Origin: Pseudomonadota bacterium
Lineage (GTDB): Bacteria > Pseudomonadota > Alphaproteobacteria > Rhizobiales > Beijerinckiaceae
Length of the DNA stretch: 64,000 nucleotides
Assembly (NCBI GenBank): GCA_020161475.1
Contig: JAIUNQ010000002.1
Location: forward strand, 35,168 to 99,167
Direction: 5' to 3'
Shown here: piece after piece, positions 18,570 to 27,999 of the stretch
How the letters are laid out: each line of letters opens with the position of its first letter
How positions within the stretch are numbered: the stretch's first letter is position 1
Position numbers and translations under genes: made by a program
Notes under the pieces: generated by a model
Told to the model about the DNA's origin: nothing
Seen by the model: the letters and a program-made list of their open reading frames with translations, nothing else
Database searches by the model: none

Positions 18570-18585
18570 GGCTAAGCCCCGCAAC

Positions 18586-18613
18586 AAAAAAGGCCCGCGA
18601 AAGCGGGCCTTTT
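18586..18613. terminator. Bidirectional terminator between the lipoprotein gene and rpsI
   Basis: AAAAGGCCCGC, a GAAA loop, GCGGGCCTTTT: a perfect 11-bp stem with A-run and T-run on either side, serving both convergent transcripts. Confidence 0.9.
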
Positions 18614-18654
18614 GCATTCTGGTCGAGAAAGCCGGGCGAACCCGGCATCCCGAA

Positions 18655-19134
18655 TTAGCGCTTCGAGAACTGGAAGGAGCGGCGGGCCTTGGCCTTGCCG
18701 TACTTCTTACGCTCGACGGTACGCGAGTCGCGGGTCAGGAAGCCGCCCTTCTTGAGCGTGGAACGCAGCTCCGGCTCGTAGAAGGTGAGCGCACGGGCGA
18801 GGCCGTGACGCACAGCACCGGCCTGGCCGGAAAGACCGCCACCCGTGCAGGTGACCATGATGTCGTACTGGTCCACGCGGCCAGCGGCGACGAGCGGCTG
18901 GTTGAGCACGAGGCGCAGCACCGGGCGGGCGAAGTACACTTCGACAGCGCGGTTGTTGACCGTGATCTTGCCGGTGCCCGGCTTGATCCAGACGCGAGCA
19001 ACGGCGTCCTTGCGCTTGCCGGTGGCATAGGCGCGGCCCTGCTTGTCGAGCTTCTGGACGTGGACGGGAGCCTCAGCCTGCGCCGAAACCTTCGCGCCGC
19101 CGAGATCCGAAAGGGAGGAGAGAACCTCAGCCAT
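18655..19134 (-). CDS. rpsI: 30S ribosomal protein S9 (uS9)
   Basis: 159 residues. The conserved uS9 core begins at [17 protein letters not shown], with [19 protein letters not shown], and ends with the typical basic tail [17 protein letters not shown], whose C terminus reaches the P-site tRNA. The N-terminal 30-residue extension is common in alphaproteobacteria. The start lies two bases after the rplM stop, so the two are co-translated. Confidence 0.98.
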   Translation of the reverse strand: MAEVLSSLSDLGGAKVSAQAEAPVHVQKLDKQGRAYATGKRKDAVARVWIKPGTGKITVNNRAVEVYFARPVLRLVLNQPLVAAGRVDQYDIMVTCTGGGLSGQAGAVRHGLARALTFYEPELRSTLKKGGFLTRDSRTVERKKYGKAKARRSFQFSKR

Positions 19135-19136
19135 GA

Positions 19137-19622
19137 TTACCCGAGCCTCGTGTTCTTGGAGTTGAGAGCGGCGACATCGAGAACCTGCGGCTGCTGGGCC
19201 TCATGCGGGTGCTCGGCACCCTTATAGACGCGGAGATTGCCGAGGATCTGGCGGCCGAGCGGGCCACGCGGCAGCATGCGCTCCACGGCCTTCTCGATCA
19301 CACGCTCCGGGAAGCGACCTTCAAGGATGAACTTCGCAGAACGTTCCTTGATGCCACCGATGTAACCGGTGTGGTGGTAGTAGTTCTTCTGGTTCAGCTT
19401 GCGACCGGTGAACACCACCTTCTCCGCGTTGATGACGACGATGTTGTCGCCGGTGTCAACGTGGGGGGTGAAGGTCGGGCGATGCTTGCCGCGCAGGCGC
19501 ATCGCGATGACCGAGGCAAGGCGACCGACAACGAGACCGGTGGCGTCGATGAGGACCCACTTCTTCTCGACATCGGCCGGCTTCGCCACGAACGAGCGCG
19601 TGGCAGAGGTGTAGGCCTTCAT
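19137..19622 (-). CDS. rplM: 50S ribosomal protein L13 (uL13)
   Basis: 161 residues. It carries [18 protein letters not shown], the [12 protein letters not shown] segment, and [15 protein letters not shown] followed by [12 protein letters not shown]. It is the first gene of the rplM-rpsI operon with a GAGGAT site before the ATG at 19622. A sigma-70 promoter lies 65-93 bp upstream. Confidence 0.98.
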   Translation of the reverse strand: MKAYTSATRSFVAKPADVEKKWVLIDATGLVVGRLASVIAMRLRGKHRPTFTPHVDTGDNIVVINAEKVVFTGRKLNQKNYYHHTGYIGGIKERSAKFILEGRFPERVIEKAVERMLPRGPLGRQILGNLRVYKGAEHPHEAQQPQVLDVAALNSKNTRLG

Positions 19623-19686
19623 GATCCATCCTCAAAGGAATGAGCGAAAAAGAGAAGCGGCGCCTTGCGGCACCGCGACTGGGTGG

Positions 19687-19715
19687 GGGATACGCGAAGC
19701 TGACTTCTACGTCAA
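19687..19715 (-). promoter_or_regulatory. Sigma-70-type promoter of rplM-rpsI
   Basis: On the minus strand TTGACG (19710-19715) and TATCCC (19687-19692) are separated by 17 bp, close to the housekeeping consensus. They lie in an AT-rich region upstream of rplM. Confidence 0.55.
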
Positions 19716-19791
19716 CAGGAATATTCGGCATCAAAATTCGAATATCGCATAAAATTCATCAGTTTATAAAATGTGGTATTATTTTACCACC

Positions 19792-20232
19792 TCAACGCGG
19801 CGGAACCGAATAGGTGCCGGCGACATGCGCCACCGGCGCGGCCTGCCCTTCCGAGAAAATGGTCACCTCCCCCACGCACAGCCGCTTGCCGGCCTTGAGC
19901 AGGCGCGTCTCCGCCAGAAGATCGGCTTTTTCGGGCTTGGAGAGGAAATTGATCGACAGGTTAGTGGTGACCGCCAGTTCCACACGCCCCACCACCGAGA
20001 GCACAGCAACATAGAGCGCGAAATCCGCCAGCTCCATCATCGAGGGGCCGGACAGGGTGCCTCCGGGCCGCAGATAGCGCTTGTCATATTTCAGCCGCAC
20101 GGTGCAGGTGCCCGGCCCGACAGCCTCGATCACCTTGGTGCGCCCGCCCAGATTGATCTCGGGGAAGACCTCATCGATGAAGGCTTCCATCTCGTCGCGG
20201 TTCAGCATGGGTTGCGCGGGGCGCAGCGGCAT
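19792..20232 (-). CDS. PaaI-family hotdog-fold thioesterase
   Basis: A 146-residue single hotdog domain of the 4HBT/PaaI type. It has RPGGTLSGPSMMELADFALYVAV, where the residues around SGPSMMELAD occupy the position of the catalytic helix, and TTNLSINFLSKP, the usual central strand. Such enzymes hydrolyse acyl-CoA or aryl-CoA thioesters in the cytosol. GGAGGAG precedes the ATG at 20232. It diverges from the enoyl-CoA hydratase gene with 90 bp between start codons, so the pair may share control. Confidence 0.85.
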   Translation of the reverse strand: MPLRPAQPMLNRDEMEAFIDEVFPEINLGGRTKVIEAVGPGTCTVRLKYDKRYLRPGGTLSGPSMMELADFALYVAVLSVVGRVELAVTTNLSINFLSKPEKADLLAETRLLKAGKRLCVGEVTIFSEGQAAPVAHVAGTYSVPPR

Positions 20233-20322
20233 TCGTCTTCTCCTCCCGGACGTCTTGTGATGGCTTGCCCGGCGGGGCGGCGCGGGTATCCTTGCGCAAA
20301 ATGAGAGGGGCGGAACGAGCTG

Positions 20323-21123
20323 ATGTCAAACGCTATGCCGGACACTTCAGACGCAACACTGATCCGCATTCAGGATCATGGCCCGGTGCGCGTGCTCACG
20401 CTGGCCAACCCGGCGCGGCGCAATGCGCTTTCGCGCGCCATGATCGCGCAGGTTCAGGCCGCCCTGGAGGCTGTCCGGGTGGATAGCGCCGTGCGGGTGC
20501 TGGTGGTGAATGCCGAAGGGCCGGCCTTCTCTGCGGGGCACGACCTGAAGGAAATCAATGCCGCGCGTGGCGAGGCAGATGGCGGCAAGGCTTTTTTCGC
20601 GGCACTGATGGCGGAATGCGCCGCCATGATGATGATGCTGCGCGCCCTGCCCCAGCCGGTGATTGCGGCGGTGGAAACGGTGGCCACCGCGGCAGGCTGC
20701 CAGTTTGTAGCCTCCTGTGATCTCGCAGTGGCGGGGGAGCAAGCCCGTTTTGCGACGCCGGGGGTCAATATCGGGCTGTTCTGCTCCACCCCGATGGTCG
20801 CGCTCTCGCGCAATGTGTCGAACAAGCACGCCATGGAAATGCTGCTGACGGGCGAGATGATCGATGCGCCGTCGGCGCATCGCTTCGGGCTGGTCAACCG
20901 CGTGGTGCCGGAGGGGCAGGCGCTCTACAACGCGCTGGAGCTGGCCGCACTCATTGCTTCCAAGCCGCCCGTCACGCTGAAGATCGGCAAGGAGGCGTTC
21001 TACCGGCAGAAGGAAATGACGCTGGAAGACGCCTATGGCTATGCGGCCGAGGTGATGGTGGAAAACCTGCTGCATCGTGAGGCTGTCGAGGGCATCGGGG
21101 CTTTCGTCAAACCCAAGGGGTGA
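20323..21123 (+). CDS. Enoyl-CoA hydratase/isomerase family protein
   Basis: A 266-residue crotonase-superfamily enzyme. The oxyanion-hole segments are VLVVNAEGPAFSAGHDLKEI and VETVATAAGCQFVASCDLAVA. In the second, the glutamate that typically activates water is replaced: AAGCQFVASCDLA carries Gln where hydratases often have Glu. The family also includes isomerases and decarboxylases, so the exact reaction is open. The FSAGHDLKE form is often labelled ECHDC3-like. The ATG at 20323 follows GGAACGAG. A terminator follows. Confidence 0.87.
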   Translation: MSNAMPDTSDATLIRIQDHGPVRVLTLANPARRNALSRAMIAQVQAALEAVRVDSAVRVLVVNAEGPAFSAGHDLKEINAARGEADGGKAFFAALMAECAAMMMMLRALPQPVIAAVETVATAAGCQFVASCDLAVAGEQARFATPGVNIGLFCSTPMVALSRNVSNKHAMEMLLTGEMIDAPSAHRFGLVNRVVPEGQALYNALELAALIASKPPVTLKIGKEAFYRQKEMTLEDAYGYAAEVMVENLLHREAVEGIGAFVKPKG

Positions 21124-21144
21124 CGGACACTCCAGTCTGACATG

Positions 21145-21171
21145 AAAAAGGAGCCTGAACGGCGCCTTTTT
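21145..21171. terminator. Terminator between the enoyl-CoA hydratase and chemoreceptor genes
   Basis: AAAAAGGAGCC, loop TGAAC, GGCGCCTTTTT with one mismatch; A-run and T-run allow use by both convergent genes. Confidence 0.75.
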
Positions 21172-21184
21172 GTGTCGTCCGCGC

Positions 21185-22864
21185 TCACGCGGCGCGGATC
21201 GCCTGCAAGAAGCGGTCAACCTCGTGCTTGATGCGGCCTGCCTCCTCCGACAGGCGCGCAGCGGATTGCAGCACCTGCACCGAGGCGGCACCGGTTTCCT
21301 CGGCCCCGCGCGCGACGCCGGTGATGTTTTCGGTCACGGACTGGGTGCCCATGGCTGCCGCGCGCACGTGCTCGGCGATTTCACCGCTTGAGGCGCGCTG
21401 CGCTTCCACGGCTGAGGAGACTTCCAGCGCAATGGCGCGCATGTCCTCGATGGTGCTGCCGATGGCTGCCACGGCAGACATGGACTCCCCCGTCACCGAC
21501 TGCACGCGCGAGACGTTGTTGGCGATTTCAGCCGTGGCGCTGGTGGTCTGGGCGGCAAGTTGCTTCACCTCTTGGGCGACCACCGCGAAGCCCTTGCCGG
21601 CTTCGCCCGCGCGGGCGGCTTCGATGGTGGCATTGAGCGCCAGAAGGTTGGTCTGCCCGGCGATCTGGTTGATGAGGTCCACCACCTGCCCGATGGTGGC
21701 CACGGACTGTTCGAGATCCGTGAACTTGCTCGCCATGGCACGGGAGAGGCCATAAGCATTTTCCGCCACAGCCGTTGCGCGGCCCATGCCGTGGGAAATG
21801 TCGCCGATGGCCTGAACGATCTGCCCGCCGACATCCGAGAGCATATCGATATTGGCATGCATCTGGCCGGAGGTGTCGGACACAATATCCGCCTGACGTG
21901 AGGTTTCCTCCGCGCCGGCCGAGAGCTGGCTGGCGGCCGTGTGCAGCTCGTGGGAGGTACCGGTCAGGGCGGCGACGCGGCTCTCCGCGGCCGCTTCAAA
22001 GCTGCGGATGGCCTCTTCGAGGCGGCGCGCGCGCTCCACTTTCAGAGCGGCCTCGCGGCTGTCCTCGGCCTGACGCTCATGCTCCTGCGCAAGGCGATAG
22101 CGGAAGGCTTCGATGGTTTTTGCAATGGCACCGACCTCATCTTCCTTGGCGCGGTGGCGCACATCGGTGCCGAAGCGCCCCTCGGATACCGCCGCGAGAT
22201 CCTCGGTGATGTCGGCGAAGGGCCGCGAAATGCGACGCGCGCTCCACACCCAGATGCCGCAGGCGATCAGGATGATCATGCCCAGAAAGGCCGCCGTGAA
22301 GAGGCGCGTATTGTTGCGCAGGACCGTGTTGCGGACATCCATTTCCTCCAGGCGCTGCTTGTAGCGCTTGGCGAGGGTTTCGAGCGCGGCGTTCAGCGCG
22401 CGGCGCGTATTGCGGTTGGCGTCGTTGTCACCCATGGCGCGGGCCGCGGCAAAGCCGCCGCTGCGGGCTGCCGCCACCAGATCGGTGCGCAACTTGATGA
22501 AAGCCTCGATCTGCGTCTGGGCCGCGCGGAAATCCGCCTCTTCGCCAGTTTCGGTCAGACCGCGCCATTCATTGGTCGCGGCGCGCAAGGAATCGAGGTG
22601 GAGCAGCAGCCCCTTGCCGAACTGTTCCACGCGCTCCGGCGTCTCGGCGATGTAAAGCCCGCGGGACTCCATCACGACGGCATAGACAATGCCGTTGACG
22701 CGCTCGACGATGCCCTGTTTTCGCAAGGTCGAGGTCGTTATCGTGTTCACGTCGGTCAACACGCGGTCCGACCAGACCAGAGAAGCTGCGAAACCGAGCA
22801 CCAGCATGGCGATCGCGCCCAGCGCGAACTGAAGCTGAGAAAAGAGACGATTACGGAACTGCAT
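21185..22864 (-). CDS. Methyl-accepting chemotaxis protein, four-helix-bundle sensor type
   Basis: A 559-residue chemoreceptor. TM1 is at about 11-30, followed by a helical periplasmic domain of about 155 residues ([36 protein letters not shown]) resembling 4HB_MCP sensors. TM2 is near 187-207, followed by HAMP and a full signalling coiled coil with [20 protein letters not shown]. It ends RFLQAIRAA with no CheR-binding pentapeptide. The ATG at 22864 follows GGGGGG; an upstream extension to 22957 is rejected because it would precede the TM1 segment with an unrelated stretch. It lies 108 bp downstream of another chemoreceptor gene in the same orientation. Confidence 0.9.
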   Translation of the reverse strand: MQFRNRLFSQLQFALGAIAMLVLGFAASLVWSDRVLTDVNTITTSTLRKQGIVERVNGIVYAVVMESRGLYIAETPERVEQFGKGLLLHLDSLRAATNEWRGLTETGEEADFRAAQTQIEAFIKLRTDLVAAARSGGFAAARAMGDNDANRNTRRALNAALETLAKRYKQRLEEMDVRNTVLRNNTRLFTAAFLGMIILIACGIWVWSARRISRPFADITEDLAAVSEGRFGTDVRHRAKEDEVGAIAKTIEAFRYRLAQEHERQAEDSREAALKVERARRLEEAIRSFEAAAESRVAALTGTSHELHTAASQLSAGAEETSRQADIVSDTSGQMHANIDMLSDVGGQIVQAIGDISHGMGRATAVAENAYGLSRAMASKFTDLEQSVATIGQVVDLINQIAGQTNLLALNATIEAARAGEAGKGFAVVAQEVKQLAAQTTSATAEIANNVSRVQSVTGESMSAVAAIGSTIEDMRAIALEVSSAVEAQRASSGEIAEHVRAAAMGTQSVTENITGVARGAEETGAASVQVLQSAARLSEEAGRIKHEVDRFLQAIRAA

Positions 22865-22972
22865 GGTCACCCCCCGCCAATGAGGATGAGGAGAGACTGA
22901 TAAACTTTTGGTTGCTGATTGATGGCCCTGAGCAGAAAATTGCGCAGTTGTGCACATTTTCTGCCCATACCT

Positions 22973-24505
22973 TCACGCAGCCCGGATCTCGGAGAGGAAA
23001 CGCTCCACCTCTTCCCGGATGCCGCCCGCCTCGCCCGAGAGTTTTTGCGCCGCAGAAAGAACCTGAATCGAGGCAGAACCGGTATCCTGCGCGGCATTAG
23101 CCACACCGGCGATGTTCTCGCTCACACTCTCCGCACGCCTGGCCGCACTGCGCACGTTTTCGGCAATCTGCTCTGTGGCCACCCGCTGCTGGGTCACGGC
23201 AGCGGAAACTTCCATGGCAATGGACCGCATTTCCTCCACGGAAACACAAATACTGGTTGCAGAGTCGATCGACTCCCGCGTCACCGCCCGGATGCGGTTT
23301 ACGTTGTCGCCGATATCCGCTGTCGCACGGCTTGTCTGGGCGGCCAGCGCTTTCACCTCCTGCGCCACGACCGCAAAGCCCTTGCCCGCCTCCCCCGCGC
23401 GCGCGGCTTCAATCGTCGCGTTCAGGGCCAGAAGGTTGGTCTGCCCGGCAATGGCGTTGATCAGCTCCACCACATGGCCGATGCTGGCCACGACCTCTTC
23501 CAGATTCCGGAATTTTCCCGCCATGGCGATCGAGAGATCATGGGCGTGGCCGGAAACGCCATTGGCGCGCTCCATGCCCTGAGCAATCTCGCCGATGGCG
23601 GACACAAGCTGGTTGCCCGCTTCCACCAGCACATCGGTGTTGCGGTGCATCTCGTCCGAGTCCTGCGCCACCACATCGGCCTGTCGTGCTGTTTCCTCGG
23701 CACCGGCAGACAGGGTGGAGGCCGCCATGTGCAGCCCCTGCGAGGTTCCGCTCAAGGCTTCCACACGGCTGGCGGCAGCGGCTTCGAAACGCGCGATGGC
23801 CGCCTCCATGCGGGCATGGTTTTCGGATTTGGCGGCGTGTTCGGCGGCCAGCGCCTGTTCGCTCGCATTCCGCTGGATCAGCATGAGGCGAAAGCTCTCG
23901 ATGGCGCGCGAAATGACGCCGACTTCATCGACGCGCTGCTGATAGGCCACGGGAAAGGCCGTATCGCCGCCATTGAGCCGTCTCAGCGCCTCGGAAATCG
24001 CATTGAAGGGACGCGACATGTAATGCGCGGTCCAGGCCCAGCCGCCCAGCGTCATCAGGGCGATCATCCCCAGAACACCGTTGGCGAGCAGCACGGTGAG
24101 CAAGCGGCGCTCATCGGCGCGCAGCTTCAGGTCCAGCAAGGCTTCGGCATAAAGCGTTGCCAGCGAGTTGAGCGCAGGGGAAATCGCCGCGGGCTCGGTG
24201 GCGATGGCGCGTTCGAGCGCTGCAAAAGCCGGGCGGTCGCGCTCGGTGATGTGGGCGCGCCACGGATCAAGGGTTCCGGCAAGGGCGGCGCTGCTGCGTT
24301 GACCGCCTTCGACAAGACCGCTGGCACGCTCCAGCATCATCTGCCGCGCGATGAGCGACGCGCGGGCGCGCTCCATCTCCCCCGCCAGACGCTGCTCGCG
24401 CCAGGAGACACCCACCAGCACGAGGCTGAGCAGCCCCAGTGTGGCCAGAAAGATCTGCAATCTCAGGAACAAGCGTTCCCACAACCAGCGCGCCATGCCG
24501 AGCAT
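22973..24505 (-). CDS. Methyl-accepting chemotaxis protein, helical sensor type
   Basis: A 510-residue chemoreceptor. TM1 is at about 15-33. A compact helical periplasmic domain of about 115 residues follows, shorter than that of the downstream receptor. TM2 is at about 145-165 ([22 protein letters not shown]), then HAMP ([12 protein letters not shown]) and a signalling domain with the canonical tip. It ends RFLSEIRAA like the two other receptors in the window, without a CheR pentapeptide. AAAGGAA precedes the ATG at 24505. A near-consensus anaerobox lies 67-80 bp upstream, a suitable distance for FNR/FixK activation. Confidence 0.9.
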   Translation of the reverse strand: MLGMARWLWERLFLRLQIFLATLGLLSLVLVGVSWREQRLAGEMERARASLIARQMMLERASGLVEGGQRSSAALAGTLDPWRAHITERDRPAFAALERAIATEPAAISPALNSLATLYAEALLDLKLRADERRLLTVLLANGVLGMIALMTLGGWAWTAHYMSRPFNAISEALRRLNGGDTAFPVAYQQRVDEVGVISRAIESFRLMLIQRNASEQALAAEHAAKSENHARMEAAIARFEAAAASRVEALSGTSQGLHMAASTLSAGAEETARQADVVAQDSDEMHRNTDVLVEAGNQLVSAIGEIAQGMERANGVSGHAHDLSIAMAGKFRNLEEVVASIGHVVELINAIAGQTNLLALNATIEAARAGEAGKGFAVVAQEVKALAAQTSRATADIGDNVNRIRAVTRESIDSATSICVSVEEMRSIAMEVSAAVTQQRVATEQIAENVRSAARRAESVSENIAGVANAAQDTGSASIQVLSAAQKLSGEAGGIREEVERFLSEIRAA

Positions 24506-24571
24506 GAGAATTCCTTTCCCTTCCCCACTTCAACTTCAGGGTGCAGGCGTAAATATCTGGTTGAGCGATCC

Positions 24572-24585
24572 CTGATATAAATCAA
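24572..24585 (-). promoter_or_regulatory. FNR/FixK-type anaerobox upstream of a chemoreceptor gene
   Basis: CTGAT-ATAA-ATCAA matches TTGAT-N4-ATCAA at nine of ten positions. The centre is about 73 bp before the chemoreceptor start, compatible with a class II site at -41.5 and a 30-nt leader. It lies in the divergent region shared with the CoA-binding protein gene, so either could be the target. Pattern evidence only. Confidence 0.55.
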
Positions 24586-24691
24586 ATCGCGCGGAATTCG
24601 TGTGGCTTGCCAAGGCGCGGCCGCAATTTCCCTTGGCGGGCGGTTTGGCTTGCGCAAGAGTGCGCTCCCCGAAACGACGAAACACTACTTC

Positions 24692-25225
24692 ATGGCCGCC
24701 CTCACCTACCCCGACGAGCTGATCCGCACGGTGATGCGCACCTCCAAACGCATTGCCATGGTGGGCGCCTCGGACAACCCCTCGCGCCCCAGCTACATCG
24801 TGTTCAAGTATCTGAAAGAACGCGGATACGAGGTGTTTCCGGTCAATCCTGGGCGCGTCGGTGCTCAGCTGTTGGGGGTGCCTTTCTATGGCAGCCTGAT
24901 GGATGTGCCCGCACCCATCGATATGGTGGACATTTTCCGCGGGGCGGAGGCCGCGCCGGGCATCGTGGCGGAAGCCCTCGCGCTGCCGGAGCGACCCAAG
25001 GTGATCTGGATGCAGCTGAGCGTGATCTCCGAGGAGGCCCGCGCGCTTGCCGAGGCCGAGGGGCTGACGGTCATCATGGATCGCTGCCCCAAGATCGAAT
25101 ACGGGCGCCTCTCCGGCGAGATTTCCTGGGGCGGCATCGCCTCCGGGCAGATCAGCGCCAAGCGCCCGCGCCTTGCGGGCAGCGGCTTCCAGAAGCTCAA
25201 GTTGGACCGCTCAGGCGATCAGTGA
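24692..25225 (+). CDS. CoA-binding domain protein (YccU-like)
   Basis: A 177-residue single-domain protein with the Rossmann-like CoA_binding_2 fold: RIAMVGASDNPSRPSYIVFKYLKERGYEVFPVNP at the nucleotide-binding turn, and a C-terminal segment MDRCPKIEYGRL typical of YccU/YbbA-type proteins. No ligase or catalytic domain is attached; it may bind CoA or a related nucleotide. The ATG at 24692 lacks a strong ribosome-binding site; an earlier start at 24602 is open but adds non-conserved residues. Its 3' end overlaps the convergent tetR by 15 bp. Confidence 0.85.
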   Translation: MAALTYPDELIRTVMRTSKRIAMVGASDNPSRPSYIVFKYLKERGYEVFPVNPGRVGAQLLGVPFYGSLMDVPAPIDMVDIFRGAEAAPGIVAEALALPERPKVIWMQLSVISEEARALAEAEGLTVIMDRCPKIEYGRLSGEISWGGIASGQISAKRPRLAGSGFQKLKLDRSGDQ

Positions 25226-25798
25226 CGGCAGCAGACCGTCCATCGTCCGGTAATAGGCTTCATCTTCGCCGTGCATCCGGCTGAGGAGCAAGGCACCGAC
25301 CATGGCGGAAAGCAGTGCCTCTGCTTTTCGGCGGTTCTCCGCACGCTCGCGTGACGGATGCAGGGCCGCGAGCGCCTCGGTCAGCGCCGCAAGAAAAGCC
25401 TCGGAGAAGCGATGCATTGCGGCAATCACCTCTTCGGGCAGCCCCGAGAGGGAGGCCGCGAAGACGCCACCAAAGCAAAACGTTCCCCCGCTCTGCTTGA
25501 GCTTGCCGAAGTTGCGGACAATGTTCTCGATCCGCGCGCGTGCGTCCTTTTCCTCAACCCCCAACGCGTCGATTTGCCCGGCGAGACAGCCGGAGGCGGA
25601 GTCCAGCGCGGCCGCCGTCAACGCTGCCTTGCTGGGGAAATGATAAAAGACGGCAGCGGTCTGGACGCCTGCGGCGCTGGCCACATCCTTGATCGACACG
25701 CCTTCGTAGCCGCGCGCCGACATCATCTGCTCGGCAATCTCCAACAGACGTGAGCGGGTGTCGTGCGCTGGAGCTCGGGTGCTTTTGACAGGCTTCAT
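25211..25798 (-). CDS. TetR-family transcriptional regulator
   Basis: A 195-residue repressor. The N-terminal helix-turn-helix (about 12-58) reads RSRLLEIAEQMMSARGYEGVSIKDVASAAGV then FYHFPSKAAL, the TetR signature. The ligand domain is a typical all-helical C-terminal region with a CF pair (GTFCFGGVF). The start is taken at the ATG at 25798; one at 25834 is possible. It diverges from a peroxidase-like gene, with two perfect palindromes between them that are the likely operators, giving autoregulation and control of the neighbour. Confidence 0.9.
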   Translation of the reverse strand: MKPVKSTRAPAHDTRSRLLEIAEQMMSARGYEGVSIKDVASAAGVQTAAVFYHFPSKAALTAAALDSASGCLAGQIDALGVEEKDARARIENIVRNFGKLKQSGGTFCFGGVFAASLSGLPEEVIAAMHRFSEAFLAALTEALAALHPSRERAENRRKAEALLSAMVGALLLSRMHGEDEAYYRTMDGLLPSLIA

Positions 25799-25879
25799 GG
25801 TGTCGTCTTCGTCCCATCCATTCCCGGCGATCACTGGTTTGTGAACGCCACGGATCGCCTGAACCCAGATTGCCTCTTT

Positions 25880-25893
25880 ACTGATCGATCAGT
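25880..25893. promoter_or_regulatory. TetR operator, proximal to tetR
   Basis: The perfect 14-bp palindrome ACTGATCGATCAGT, also present 37 bp to the right, lies in the divergent tetR/peroxidase region. The core closely resembles operators of many TetR-family repressors of the short-chain or xenobiotic-responsive kind. Confidence 0.75.
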
Positions 25894-25914
25894 CAAGAGA
25901 TATGCCTGACATAC

Positions 25915-25932
25915 TTACTGATCGATCAGTAA
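25915..25932. promoter_or_regulatory. TetR operator, proximal to the AhpD-like gene
   Basis: An 18-bp perfect palindrome (TTACTGATCGATCAGTAA) containing the same 14-bp core as the site at 25880. It ends 20 bp before the peroxidase start codon, just upstream of its ribosome-binding site, so repressor binding would block expression. Confidence 0.8.
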
Positions 25933-25952
25933 GAACAACAACGGAGATCGAC

Positions 25953-26492
25953 ATGCCCCGTATTGCCCCCGCTGCTCATCCCGCCCCCGAAGCTCAGGCG
26001 CTCCTCGATGGTGTGAAGGCGAAGATCGGCATGGTGCCGAACCTTTACGCCACCCTCGCCCATGCGCCGGTCGCATTGGAATCGTTCCTGCAGAGCGGCG
26101 ACACGCTCGGCCGTGGTCGTCTGAGCGCCAAGGAGCGTGAGTTGGTCGCGCTGGCCGCAGCGGAACTGAACAGCTGCGCCTATTGCCTCTCCGCCCATAC
26201 CGCCATCGCAAAGGGCGCCGGGCTTTCCGCCGAAGCCATCGCCCAGGCCCGGCTCGGGCAACCCAGCGAGGCGCGGGCCGCGGCCATCGTCAACCTGACC
26301 CGCGCCATCGTGCGCGAGCAGGGCAAGCTATCGCAGGCGGATCTGGCTGCCGCCTTCGCCGGCGGCCTGACGGAAGGGGACCTCGTTGAGGTTCTGGCTG
26401 TTACCGTCCGCAACATTTTCACCAACTACGCCAACCACATCTTCGATACCATGATCGACTTTCCGGCGGTGACCCCCGGCAAGGCGGCCTGA
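25953..26492 (+). CDS. Carboxymuconolactone decarboxylase / AhpD-like peroxidase-family protein
   Basis: A 179-residue AhpD-fold protein with the redox motif C75-A-Y-C78 followed by H82 (NSCAYCLSAH), the thiol pair and histidine used by alkylhydroperoxidase-type members. The N-terminal KIGMVPNLYATLAHAPVALESF is typical of the peroxidase-related subfamily. ACGGAGATC precedes the ATG at 25953; an upstream ATG at 25902 lies between the operators and is unlikely. It is probably derepressed by the divergent TetR when an electrophile or peroxide is sensed, which is inference. Confidence 0.88.
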   Translation: MPRIAPAAHPAPEAQALLDGVKAKIGMVPNLYATLAHAPVALESFLQSGDTLGRGRLSAKERELVALAAAELNSCAYCLSAHTAIAKGAGLSAEAIAQARLGQPSEARAAAIVNLTRAIVREQGKLSQADLAAAFAGGLTEGDLVEVLAVTVRNIFTNYANHIFDTMIDFPAVTPGKAA

Positions 26493-26605
26493 CGCCCGCC
26501 GACCGCTACGGGCCGGGACGGCATTGGCCTTGTCCCGGCCTTCTCCTCGCGCAGCGAACAGGCTAACGTGATGGGACTGTCGTTCTTATTATCGGATTTT
26601 CCGTA

Positions 26606-26634
26606 TTGACGAACGATTTTCCGTTATGTAGAAC
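26606..26634 (+). promoter_or_regulatory. Putative promoter with direct repeats upstream of metY
   Basis: TTGACG (26606-26611) and TAGAAC (26629-26634) are 17 bp apart. The element CGATTTTCCGT or its one-base variant CGGATTTTCCGT occurs twice, at about 26592-26603 and 26614-26624, overlapping the promoter, and could be an operator pair. The remaining leader is too short for a SAM riboswitch. Confidence 0.4.
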
Positions 26635-26660
26635 GATAGAAGCGAACGAGGAGACGACCC

Positions 26661-27959
26661 ATGAGCACGACCCCGACCGGCGACAAGAAACCCGGCTTTG
26701 ACACCCTTGCCGTCCACGCCGGCGCCACCCCGGACCCTACCACCGGCGCGCGCATTACCCCCATCTACCAGACCGCCTCGTTCGTCTTCGATGACGTGGA
26801 TCACGCCGCCTCGCTGTTCGGCTTGCAGGCTTTCGGCAATATCTACACCCGCATCACCAACCCGACGCAGGCCGTGCTCGAAGAGCGCGTCGCCACGCTG
26901 GAAGGCGGCACGGCCGCGCTCGCGGTGGCCTCGGGCCATGCCGCCGAGCATCTCGTATTTCACACCCTGCTGGAGCCGGGCGATGAGTTCATTGCCGCCA
27001 AGAAGCTCTATGGCGGCTCGATCAACCAGTTCAACCATGCCTACAAGAAGTTCGGCTGGAACGTGGTCTGGGCCGATGGCGATGATCCCGCCAGCTTCGA
27101 GAAGGCCGTGACGCCCAAGACCAAGGCGATTTTCGTGGAATCGCTCGCCAATCCGGGCGGTGTCGTCACCGATATTGCGGCGATTGCGGCGGTGGCGAAG
27201 AAGGCGGGCGTGCCGCTGATCGTCGATAACACGCTGGCGACCCCCTACCTCATCCGCCCGATCGAGCATGGCGCGGATATCGTGGTGCATTCGCTCACCA
27301 AGTTCCTTGGCGGCCACGGCAATTCCATCGGCGGCATCATCGTCGATGGCGGCACCTTCGACTGGAAGAAAGCGGGCGCGAAGTATCCGTCGCTCACCGC
27401 GCCGCGCCCCGAATATGCCGGCATGGTGCTGGGCGAAACCTTCGGCAATTTCGCCTTTGCCATCGCCTGCCGCGTGCTCGGCCTGCGCGACCTTGGCCCG
27501 GCGATCTCGCCGTTCAATGCCTTCCAGATCCTCACCGGCATCGAAACGCTGGCCCTGCGCATGCAGCGTCACTCGGACAATGCGCTGGCGGTGGCCAAGT
27601 ATCTCAAGAGCCACCCCGCCGTTGCCTGGGTGTCCTACCCCGGCCTTGAGGGTGACAAGTACCATGCGCTCGCCAAGAAATATGCCCCCAAGGGCGCGGG
27701 CGCGGTGTTCACCTTCGGCCTCAAGGGCGGCAACGCAGCCGGCATCGCGCTGGTGGCCAAGCTGAAGCTGTTCTCGCATCTCGCCAACGTGGGTGATACG
27801 CGCTCGCTGGTGATCCACCCGGCCTCGACCACCCATCGCCAGCTGACCGACGAGCAGAAGACGCTCGCGGGCGCCGGGCCGGATGTGGTGCGCCTCTCCG
27901 TCGGCATCGAGGATGTGGCGGATCTGATCAGCGACCTCGAGCAAGCTCTCGGCGCTTGA
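26661..27959 (+). CDS. metY: O-acetylhomoserine sulfhydrylase (aminocarboxypropyltransferase)
   Basis: A PLP enzyme of the Cys/Met metabolism family that makes homocysteine (or methionine with methanethiol) from O-acetylhomoserine. At 432 residues it has MetY rather than MetZ length. The PLP lysine is K214 in [12 protein letters not shown]. Other family signatures are [22 protein letters not shown] and the C-terminal [28 protein letters not shown] precedes the ATG. It completes a methionine branch with hom at 5.4-6.7 kb. Confidence 0.94.
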   Translation: MSTTPTGDKKPGFDTLAVHAGATPDPTTGARITPIYQTASFVFDDVDHAASLFGLQAFGNIYTRITNPTQAVLEERVATLEGGTAALAVASGHAAEHLVFHTLLEPGDEFIAAKKLYGGSINQFNHAYKKFGWNVVWADGDDPASFEKAVTPKTKAIFVESLANPGGVVTDIAAIAAVAKKAGVPLIVDNTLATPYLIRPIEHGADIVVHSLTKFLGGHGNSIGGIIVDGGTFDWKKAGAKYPSLTAPRPEYAGMVLGETFGNFAFAIACRVLGLRDLGPAISPFNAFQILTGIETLALRMQRHSDNALAVAKYLKSHPAVAWVSYPGLEGDKYHALAKKYAPKGAGAVFTFGLKGGNAAGIALVAKLKLFSHLANVGDTRSLVIHPASTTHRQLTDEQKTLAGAGPDVVRLSVGIEDVADLISDLEQALGA

Positions 27960-27999
27960 TTTTGATTGTCCCGCCGAAGGCTACGCCCGGCGGGACTTT

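Noticed and set aside
26493..26660. SAM riboswitch upstream of metY
   Set aside because: The conserved SAM-II or SAM/SAH core is not visible and the predicted leader of some 25 nt is too short.
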